Assembly: GCA_019009955.1 (NCBI GenBank)
Contig: CM032233.1
Location: forward strand, 121,242,501-121,306,500
Source: Riptortus pedestris
Lineage: Eukaryota > Arthropoda > Insecta > Hemiptera > Alydidae
Direction: 5' to 3'
DNA length: 64,000 nucleotides
In this document: positions 13,401 through 25,400 of the stretch, piece by piece
Layout of the letters: every line of letters begins with the position of its first letter
How positions within the stretch are numbered: the stretch's first letter is position 1
Notes under the pieces: generated by a model
Database searches by the model: none
Seen by the model: only the letters and a program-made list of their open reading frames with translations
What the model was told of the DNA's origin: nothing
Position numbers and translations under genes: made by a program

Positions 13401-16400
13401 TTGAACATTAAGGCTGATTTGACATTCTGATATGTTCTTTCCCCTTGATTATTAACATACTCTGTTTTTCTGATCTCTGCCATATTTGTAACTTCTTTTT
13501 CTATATTTTTGTGATGACCCTGTTTATTATCTTTATTACGTTTACCTGCTAATGGAGTGGGGCATTAGGATAACTGATGACATCATTTGAAATTTTTTTA
13601 ATGTAGTACTCTTTTGTTTACATTGGCAATTGACCATCTTGTTCATTGGATATTTGTTTCATCTGCCATTTAGTAGATCGATTAAAAACATTTTTCAGTA
13701 TGAAATACTCTTCCACAAACTCTGTATAAACTAAAAGCCCCAATGATAATGAAGAGAATTTTAATGCTCTGGGTTAATGATAAGGTAAACAGAAAGGTAA
13801 AAGTAAACTTAAAAAAAAATATTTTTGAAAAGTAAAATTGATTTAATTTTTCTTTATCTCTAAACTATAATAAACATTGTTATAGTTTAAACAAAACTGC
13901 ATTATTTTTTCTAATAATGTAAAATAATTTATTTTTCAAAAATGAAAATTACAGAAGAAGTTTTATTTTCTCTAAATTTTAAATAATCATTTTAATATGC
14001 TGATGAGTTAATATATTGTGTGATGTATTACAATGTTATGGATAATTTTCAAATTGTTTTAGATATGTGGTTGTGTTCTATCATTATTTAAAATTTCTCC
14101 AGCTATGACTTGCACTGTTCTCACTATTGTCCCTGCCATTATTGTTGCTGGCTCTATATTTGGTATGTTGCTTAGGAAAATATCTCAGGCTGCTCAAATT
14201 GAGGTTAGACATTTATTATTGTTAAAACATGATTTTTTTTATTTATTAAACCCTATTTAATTGATTTTTTGTTGTCTCATTTTCAGTCCGTCAAAACATT
14301 TACTATGTCTGAAGAAGTTTTGAGCAATATACGAACTGTTCGTTCATTTTCAAGCGAGGCCTTGGAATGTGAAAAATTTAGAGACCAGCTTCAGAGAACT
14401 AGTTATATGAACAGTGTTCTTGGCTATGGCATTGGTTTCTTTCAGGTATTTACGCATATTCTCGGCGCTTGATGATAAATATGTTTTGAAGTTTTGTCAG
14501 TGAATTTTGGATTAATTATTTATGTGTTCTTTCATATTGATTCTTTATTTAGGGCAGAATTGGTAAAGTTTTGAAATTTACCTATAGGATTTATTTTTAC
14601 AATGCAAATACTTGCATTTCTCTGTCAGACAATTGAACTTTAGTACTTCAAATCATGAGTACTTTGCAAACCCTGGGTAACTTAGGAAAAGAATGTTAAA
14701 AACAGGATTTAACTACTTAGGGGCTTTTAAATATTTTTTGTATTATGGTAGTTCTGCGGTAGTATTATTTAAATTGATTATGCACAAATTCTTAACAATA
14801 CTATTACAGTATTATGAAGAAACTAAAATATTTTTAAAATTTTCTGAGTTGACAAATAATGTCTTCGATGTTTTTTTGTGCAAATATATTTCTGTGCATA
14901 TGAAGTTTATACCCGTTGGTGGTACTCTTTTTTTAATGCTGTTTTAGACTCCTTTGCTGGAATTCATTATTGGTTTAAGAACTTGGCTTAGCTCCAGTGG
15001 TGTCATGTGATTATTCAGATATTTTCTCTTATGTACCAAACAGCTTCATTAGGAGGTGGTTGTGATGCTGATGCAGTCTTGTGTGATGGCCACTCCCAAT
15101 CATTGCTCTTTATACCTTCAAAACAAGGAGACTTATTCTGGAAGAGATTGGAATTTATGAGTCCATAGAACTTCAATAGAGAGGATGAGCTGTCCCTGCC
15201 ATCAATGTGGAAATCCTTGATTGCCCTATAGGCACTTATGAATGTAACACCCTGTGGCCAGTGGCCAGACAGCCCACCACCACCAGACAGATGGTATATA
15301 AGAGTGGTGATCGGGAGCTGCCATCATACAAGACTGCCAATAGCCCCATCAGTATCACAACCAACTGAAGCCGGTTGGAACACATAATAAGGAATAAACA
15401 TATGACACCACTGAAGTTAAGTCTAGTTCCAAAGCCCATACTCTGTTCTTGTATTAGTATTGAGTGCTATGCCTTTATCTGATCTGATTCTACGTACTAA
15501 CAAACCTCTCTTTATTTAATATGGAGTACTGAGCTGATGTGAAAGCCAAACATTTTTTTATGGTAATTTCTACATAGAAAAGCTGTTTTATTATTATATA
15601 TGTCGTTTCCTGTAATGTTAGGACACTGATTTTTAACAATAATAAATATCTATTTAGGCACCTTTTTTTCTGATGGTAGTTTCAATGTGCATACCTAGAT
15701 TTCCTTGAAAATAATTTGCCATGTACATGTCCTTAATAAATAATATTTGTGGGCAACCAAAAAAAAAAATTCACCATGTTATGGTACTGCCAGAATTATT
15801 TTAAGGGTTTAGAATGAGTTGCTGTTGTAATTTAAATACTTTATTTGTCATTAATAACTCCATTCATTTTTAATTCATCAGTCTCCCAAGAGTTCATAAC
15901 AAACCTGGCAGTACTGTGTAATAATATTTGTTGAAGTATCTGCATGTCAGATAAGAAAGCAGAACGTTCAAAGTAGGAGTCTGCTACCACTCACCTCCTA
16001 GTACTACTAGGAAATGTAAACAGTTCTATCATGTTATACAAGTTACTGTATAGTTAGTGTTTTCCATACTTCCAAAAGCACTACTCTTGAGTATCCTTCA
16101 ACAGGACTATTTTCTGCTACTATATTTCTGTCTGTGATCAATATATTTTGTAATATTCGTTATGTAATTTTAGAGCCTATTGTTATGGTACCATCAGGCT
16201 CTGTCCTTATTTTTCAGATTACAACAACTTCTTGTAAAAGGTTAGAGTACAAGTTGCAATGGGTCGGTCTCCTTGTCAATCATAAAATGAGGGGAAGAAA
16301 AATCAAAATAAATGCATTGAAGTAGGGTTATCTTTAGTATGGGTCAGAAGTTGTACCCATAGCTCAGTTGATAGAGTACAGATGATTTTTTTTTTTGACC

Positions 16401-19400
16401 CTGTATTCCATTAAAAAAATCAATAAAATCAGATGTTATTCTTGTTAGGAGTATTCTAATTTAAGCTATTAATGGACAATAATTGTTCTTCTTCAATAAA
16501 ATGACATGAGGCATCATGTTTGAATCATTTGGCTTTGAGAGAAAAGTTCTTCATAGGTCTGTAGCTGTACTTGAGTTCATTGAATTCAATTCAATGGTAG
16601 AGTTCTAGTCTAGATATTCAGGATGCCCAGGTCCTATTCCCAAAAGCTATAAAAAATGTTTTCTGTATAATAAAAATTAATTAATTACTGATGATGTATT
16701 CTAATCAATAACTAAAAATGCCATTCTTTTCCTATCTAGTTTCACTTGTTATTTTATGGTGAATTGAGATATCAGTTATAATGACTGAAAATGCTATTTT
16801 ACATATAGAGAAAAACTTTGAGCACTATGTTTTATTATGTTGTTTTTTTCTTTTTTTAAAAAATATAACAATTATGCACTATTAAGATTGGGTTTTATTT
16901 ACCCATTTGGTTATGGACATTCTATTATTTGATATTAACATGCTTTATTTCAGAAATATAATTTTTTTATTTTTTATAAAATACTATATTTTACAATTTT
17001 ATTTATTTGTTTTTTATAGGCTGGAACGAACTTGTTTTTAAATGGCTTAGTTCTTGGCACCCTCTACATTGGAAGTCGCTATGTTGTGTCAGACAATTTG
17101 TCCCCAGGTCGGTTGATGTCGTTTCTTGTTACAGCGCAAATAATACAGAAATCTTTTGCACAACTATCCTTGATATTTGGTCATGTAATTAAAGGAAAAC
17201 AAGCATTTCAAAGAGTATGCTATGTGAGTATTAAATTACTGGCTTCTTACTTAACTGTGAATCATAATTTATTTTGCTTTACCCATTTATTTTCCGTGGA
17301 TTTATTGTTGATTGTATCTTAATCCTTTATAGGAGAACTATTGAGCAGTCAAGAAAACTTGTAAACTCCATTTTTATTTCTTCATTTGAGTCTTTATTTC
17401 ATAATATAAAATATGGTATATTGAACTAAATATGTGACATCCCTTAACATTTTTTTTTTCTTTTTTCCCTAATTGCATTTCTTTTTCCAGACACAGTAGA
17501 CTCCTGCTTGTCCATCCTTTTAGAGACCAAGACATCATCTGTTAAGTAGGAGAGTCAGTTAACCCGGAGGATAAATAAAAAACAAATTGTTTTAGATTCT
17601 ATATTTTGGAGAAATTAAAGTACAAGTCAAGATTTAACCTATATAAATCATGTATATATTAATTCGATACGTTTTAGACTAATTCATAATGGTTTACAAA
17701 ATTTTCAATTAATGATCTTTTAATCTGTATCACTAGTCACAAGGCAGTAATTTTTTTTTAGTATGGCCTAAAGTCTTATCAGTAGCATCATCTCCACTTT
17801 TTCAAAAACAGAGTATAGCAGATTATTTTTGATCAACTTAAAATTTTTTTTAAAGCCCCAGAAATACTAAGTTACTGCATGTCATGTCTCTTTTACCACC
17901 TGCTTAGCCACCCTTAACATGCATTAAATTCCCCATTAGGTAAAAGTTGATCTAAAGAAATGGTTTCTAGATTGTTCCCTACTCCAATACTTTCAGCAAT
18001 TTCAGTAATCCAGACACTTTTATCCAACTTGCAATGCAAGTATTTTATATTTTAAGTGACACTAAAACTTGTATTCTTTCTGTGAAGAAGAGGAGTGATC
18101 CTTTGCTCATACTAGTTAACTGTAGAAAAGGTGGAAAAAATAAAAATGTCAGTATACTAACTATTCCTTTTCTGAGTAAATTAGTTGTTGGAAAATTAAG
18201 TCTTATCTAATCACCAGAAATCTTTACAGAAATTTCTTGTTCACTTTTTGTTCATGTCATTGTGCTATAAATTAAGGATAAGGATTTCACTTAAAGAATC
18301 ATTTCAAGTCGAATAGATTTGTTTTATTGAGGCTCGGTGAAAAAAACCTTATTTCCATTTTAATTTATAACCGGCAGTTACAATCTCACAAATTTATAAG
18401 TGCTTTAACAGTATACATTTTTTTTTCTTTTACTACTACCATTTGCTAGTGTGGTGTCATTTAAGCGAGTGTCTACTGTAATATGAAATTATTATCTATC
18501 TAACATTTTTGTGCTTATTATTGTTGGATGTTTTTCCAAGAAAGTAAAATTTAAAAAATGTTGAATAGTCAGTTTTATGTTTGAGGCAGGTTTTTGTAGC
18601 TTGTGTTTTGTTAACAGCAAGTATTAAGGCTAGTATACATGTACCACCTTTTCAAATTGCAGTTGTCTCACTGGTAAGGAAAGTTTAAACTTAATTTTCC
18701 AGTTGTGTTGACACTTAGTAGATACTAATGAAGCTGTTTAATAATTTCAAAGGATGTTTTTAGTTCTGGTGTAAAATTTGTACCTATGAACAAAAATAGA
18801 TTATTATTATTTAGTGTTAACACTTACTCTGGTTTATTGTTTTAATTTCTTTGGTTCAACTTAATTTTAGATTTTTTTCTGTGTAGTTTACAAACTTGAA
18901 ACCAACTATTCCTACCTCAGGAGGGATTAAAATTCCATTTCATTCATTGATTCCAACAATTGAATTTAAGGATGTGACATTCACTTATCCCACTAGGCCA
19001 AAGCAGGTATTTGAAAGTTTCATGCCTTTATCTATGTTTTATTGGTTTTGAATTTAAATAAATCAAAAGCTCAAATTTAATTTTTAACAACTTTCAACTC
19101 ATATAATATAAAAAAATATTCATTTTGTAATATTTTTGGTAGGATATCCTGCAGAATCTGAATTTAACCTTACCTGCTGGGAAGACAGTTGCAGTTGTTG
19201 GAGCTTCTGGAAATGGAAAATCTACTATTGCTCTTCTCCTTGAAAGGTGAGTTAAGATAGTGTAAGTTTTTATTTTATTTTTAATTATTTATTCATTTTT
19301 ACTTAGTATTTTACCTAAATTCTATTAATGTTGTATATGCAAGAGGGTTGGTACACTATTCCTATTATTCCTGGTATTGCTAGGGATAGTAAAACCACAT

Positions 19401-22400
19401 TCAATGCTCATCCCACGTCTGGGTGAATGAGCAGGGTTAGATGTGTATGTATCTAATATCCTTTTTGGGTACACAATAAGTTATTTGGTTACAGCAAATA
19501 AAACTGTAACGTATGCCTTACTATGTATATGAAGTTTTCTAAGGACTTGTCAACCTCATTAGGAAGCTATATTTAAAATCTTGTGATGCTTAACTTTTTT
19601 TACATTTCATGTATAAGAAATTTTCACTGTTTTTTTTTAAATACCTCATTCTTTTTTTACAGGTTTTATGATGTCAGTAGTGGATCTATCACTTTGAATA
19701 ATATTGATATCCGGAAACTAGATCCACATTGGTTAAGAGGTACTGTTATAGGTATCATTAACCAAGAACCTGTTTTGTTTGCAACAACAGTTAAGGAAAA
19801 CATTCGTTATGGAAAACCAAATGCAACGGATGAAGAGGTAAAGTAATTTCTGCTACTTACCTTTAGCAGCAAAACCTACCTATTGCAGTAAAACCTTCTT
19901 ATAACAATTCTCTATGGAAGTTGAGAATAAAGTTTTATAACCGTGACAGTATTATTAAGAGAAATTTTATTGTTGATTATATATCATTAAATATTGCAAG
20001 TATTTCTTATCTGCAGACATTTTAAATCTTAATACACATAGATATCACTCCTAAGCTTTAGAATACTAATTGGGATAATTTTGAAATAAGAATTACTTCA
20101 GAACAGATAAAATTATTTATTATGAAATAAAAGCAATAAAGACTAAATTAAAAAATGAACTTGAACAGTTATTTAAAACAACTATACACCATGGTCTCAT
20201 TTAATTTAATTTATTTTTTTTTATTATATTTGATTATATGGCAATAACCCATTAAATAGTATATATTGTAAACATGTATTTAAACATAATCATACATGTA
20301 ATATGCCATGTGGCAATGGAACACGTACTCAAATAGATATCTTCTCATAGGGTTATTATGGGGGGGGGTATGGTCTCATTTATCCTAAATCCAAATTTAG
20401 AAGATACATTTTTAGTAGACCTAAGTTAATTTTACAAATAAGTTATTTATTTTTTCCTTGTCTATATTTTTAGAACGTAACTTGATTTGGATGTGATGAC
20501 TAGTTTATCCATTTATTTTTCCTTCTTCATCATTTCATTATTATATTTTAACAAATAGTGTTGAGCCCATTATTCAACATTTTAAACCTTGGTTGGTGAC
20601 CAGATCATCCTATACTTGTAAAAGTTTTTAATCGAGGTACAATTTCATCAACATGTGTTTTCCAACACTCTTCCATTTCCTAAAGAAAAAAATAAATGTT
20701 ATTTTTAATCACTCAATTGAAAATAACAGTATCGTAAAGGAATCAATATTGGATTTATATGAATATGTTCTCTTAAGGTGTTTTCCCTGGCTAGTATTTT
20801 GGAACTTAAATTTACCGCTTATAATGATCTAATAGAGTATTTAACACCCCGCTAAATAATTTGCCCACTTCTGCCCATTAGTAGAACTATTGATTTGTAG
20901 AATGATTTAATTTTTTAGGTATATGAAGCTGCAAGACAAGCCAATGCAGATGACTTTATTAGAAAATTTCCTGAGGGCTATGATACACTAGTTGGAGAAC
21001 GTGGAGTTTCTGTATCTGGAGGGCAAAAACAGAGGATTGCTATTGCAAGGGCTTTGATCAAAAAACCTTCTATTCTCATTTTAGATGAAGCAACTAGGTA
21101 AAATATTTTATTTCATTTTTCCAGTGATGGTAGTTCATTGTTCCAGCGGTGGTAGTATATACCATAATTAATAAAACTAACTCCTTTACAATATTTTTTT
21201 TAAATGCTCAGTGCTTTTTGGCAGCTTGTTCCACCATTGTCAGAACAGGTGTGGGGCGAAATCTAAATTGAAATCGTAGCTTATTAAACCACTTAGGCAT
21301 TTTTACTCAAGAGAAATGAGCTTTTGAGGTTGCAACCATTGTACAATATTCATTAATTTTTCTCAAATGGCCATTATTCCTATTTATTATGTATCAAAAA
21401 TGAGGTATTACCAATCCAGGCAACACCCAATCAATACTGACAAGTTTACAAAACATAAAAATAGAACTTAATCGACTTCAAACAATCTGCATATAAGTAG
21501 AAAGTAAAACAATAATACACATATTAAAAACTGATACAAGGTATGTTTTGTTAAAGAGCAATCAGAAACCTCATTACATAACTGAAACATATGAAAACTA
21601 ACTTATATTTTTCATGGATTGAAAGGCATTCTGGTAGATTAAAAAATGAATAGCACATAGTGATTCTTGATTAACAGAATGTTATTCTGAAGTATCAACA
21701 GCTCAAGTAAAATATCTGTTAAAGCTAGATCTAATTCAAAGTTAAAACTATTAATGGCCAAAAATTAAAACTTTGCATTATTATTATTCTGTTTGTTAAC
21801 ATATATTTGATAACAAACATATAATGGCAGTCTATAGTATTCTTCATAAGCATCTATTAGTATACTTCATTAATTATGCCTTTTTTAATATTTTAGGTTA
21901 TTTATTGCTTCCAATATTCTGTTATATTTGTCTTTATTTATCATTCTTATTGTTTCACTCATTGAATAGTCTCATTTAGAAATGAATATTGTAATTTTAA
22001 TTCAGATGGGTTTTGTAGACAAATAAATGAACGCAGCACGCACACACGCATGCACACACCCAGATATTACACTTAAAAATGTTGTGCATTTTTTTTTTTT
22101 TTTTTAAGAAATAAAATAGAAACATATTTTCATTAATCATACTTTCCTTACTAATTAGTCCAAAGTACATCTGTTATTTGAAAAAAACAAAACAATAAAA
22201 GAGAAGTGTATTGTTATCATAAAAAGTCTGCCTCTTTATGGCATGAAACAGCCCTTTGGATTAATTCAATTTAAAATATATCCTTTGGGCAGTTAAAATA
22301 TTTGTCCCAATTTTAATGTTTTATCTCATGTAGTTTTCAAGATAATCAGAAAACCTATGACCGTGTTTCTGGTATTATTAAATTACTTCTGGTTTTGAGA

Positions 22401-25400
22401 ACTCAACCAAAAATTATACAACTTAATGACACAGTGTTCAATTATCATTCTGACAACAATTTGATCATCATATCAGACTAATCCCTTTCTCAATCATAGG
22501 GCACCTGGTTCCAAAACCAATCTCAGAGAATGAAACAAGACCTGGGTAGGGAAGCTGAAAGTCACTCTAAGTTTTGCGGTGTGAATTCTTGGGAAAAGGA
22601 TAAAAAGAATGAAAAGATCTTGGTTTCCCATAGGCTTATGGTATCCCAGACAGGTTAAAATCACCTTAAACATTCCGGTCTTGTAGATACTTTGTAAGCT
22701 CATTGGATTGATTACATGACACTAGGTGAAGACTAGGTTGAAACTAGAATGCGAGTGACATAGCTTTTGCTTTTTATAAGGTTATAAAGAAATGAGACAC
22801 ATTATTTTTGCAATAGGTTGCGCAACACTTTTTTTTTTTTGCGCCAACACATTGATAGTTGATAGAAACATTGTATCACAGGTCCAATCCAGGTGTTGGA
22901 ATTAATGGGTAAAAATCCAAAAATACAAAGAGTTTATTTTCAAAACATCCAGGGAATTGTATCTTTACGAGTAAAGGAGTAACAAAAATGTTAGCACATG
23001 CAAGCACAAATGACTATGATGAATAGGGAAATAATACTCAACAGTTACCACACTATTAAATACATTAAAAAATTTATTTGCCTTCATAATCTGAAATTCC
23101 ACTGAATATATGCTCGTGAGGTAACACAAAGTTGTGATAGTAAAAGGGTGGAAAAGTGCCTGTGACTGGGTTTTTTAATTCATTATTCTTGTCATAAAGT
23201 TATCTCTTATGATTTTATCAACTAGCTAAGATTGATATATGAATATATGAGCTTCCCTCAAACATTATTCTTTGATCTATTCTCATTCTCTCCTACGTAT
23301 TCTTAGAATGAGGAATTCATATTCTGATGAGATGAGAAATTTCTCCTGAAATTTAATTTAATAAAAAAGTTGTTGTTTCAGTGCCTTAGATCCTGATTCA
23401 GAAAAAGTTGTCCAAGAAACCTTGGAAAAAGTTTGCCAAGGTAGAACAGTGTTAGTCATTGCGCACCGTCTCTCTACTGTGCGAAATGCTGACATCATTG
23501 CTGTTTTAAATAAAGGAATTATATTAGAGGTATCTATCTTTAGCTTTATCTGTTTATAATTTATGAAAGACTTTTCTTTCAAACAATCATTTAAGAATCC
23601 ATCATACTTATATCAGAAACTATTATCAAAATTACTTTATATGACTTGTCACCTGTGCAGTATTTATTTAAATGCAGTATTATATTTTATAAAAACTTAT
23701 GTCAGTCAGTTCATTGTTATTAAATTGTAAAAATATTTAAAATTAAATAAACATATGTATCTTGTATAACATGAAAAATGAACTGAAATATTAATGAGTA
23801 TAAAAATGACCTTTTCATCTATATCAATAAAAGTCCATCATGCAGGGGCTGTGTAAGCTAAGCAGATTTCCCGCGTGAAGTTTAAGAATAGATAAATCTA
23901 CAAACCGGTAACACAACACCACCGTAAATATTAAGTGAGTAAATACAAACGATAATAAGAAACTTCCCGACGGAAAGCATCTGAAATGTAAACAAACAGT
24001 TCTGCCAACTTCTTACCGGAAAAAAAAAAACAATTACTGAAATATATCTGAATATAACGTATTAATTTGATTGAAAACTATTTACTATATCTAGTACTGT
24101 AATTTATAATGAATCACAATAATTTTTATCTCAATCAATGAAATTTAAGAAGTCCAAAAACTTAAGAAGGGGGGGTGTTACCATAACATATTTGCATGTA
24201 TCTCATATAATAAAGGTCTCTTGAAAACAATATTTGGTATTTAAGCTTCGAATGATGTGGTTTATTACATAACCGAGTATTGTTTATGTAACATGAGTAG
24301 AAATGAGGGTTTGCTGAAGGCTGAAAAGTGCAAAATGCAAATATCTCGGTTAATATTCAAGATAGGGAATAAATGTATATAACTATATTTATAGGGCATT
24401 TAATTTGCTATAAGATTGATTCTATACATTTGTTTGATCCAACGTATAGTAAAGGAGATATTTTGAATTTTCAAAATTCTCTTCCTCAAAACCCCCCTCC
24501 CCCTTGTTTGATTTCAACCGTTAATGAGCTTGATCTTTCTTTTTACATAAAATGACTAAATATCGAGTTTGGTAACGATTAAACAATAATTGCGACTGCT
24601 AGAGCGGTAACAGACAAATATATACAGTTTTGAACGGACCTCATTTTCATCATCTCCTAGGTAGGATCGATGGACATTTGAAGAAAAATTCCGAAAATCA
24701 CATCATGAGTATGACATCAATAGCTGATTTCCCTTAAGGGAAATCTGCTAAAACATTAACAATTTAGGGGTGAATTTAAAAACAGGGAACAACCAACAAT
24801 ACTGCTTAATATTTCAAGTTTGATATAATGAATGAAAGTTGAAGTTCAATGTTAAAGCATTGGACAAATACAGATTACCATTTAAAATTTGAATGAGATT
24901 GTGATTTTGAAATGTCTTTATATTCATTTTTTTGGAAACCTCACAACATAAAAACCCTATCCAGTGGACATAAATGACACATATAAATAAAATTATTTCA
25001 AGAATATCTAATTCAACCTTATAGTTTAACTTTTTTTTTTGTCAGTTGAATATTCTCTTAATTCTTTTTGAATTTATGAACCATGAATTCATGGCTATTA
25101 AATAACTTCAGAGCCATGGAATAAGTGTTTCTAGCAGGGGAAATTTGAAATGGTTGGTATGGAAAATTATTTCTGTAGTAATCAATTAGCATTTTTTATA
25201 GGGGTCTATTAGTTTGTAACAAAACAGGAAATAATTGGTTTTATTTTTTAGAATAGGTAAAGGTGTGGATTATTAGGGTTTGACATTTTCCATATTACTA
25301 CCTACCTCAGTGAGGAAATTGCCACAACATTAATCTTTATGAGGAATTAACGACTTCTTGTAGGATTGATTTTTAAATCAATAGGGTAACATAGGAGGGG

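Noticed and set aside
16350..16660. tRNA-like or SINE-like text (TAGCTCAGTTGATAGAGTA near 16360; GGTAGAG and GGTCCTATTCCC near 16597-16640)
   Set aside because: Box A- and box B-like pieces do not form a tRNA cloverleaf and the spacing is irregular. Possibly an old tRNA-derived SINE, but not supportable.
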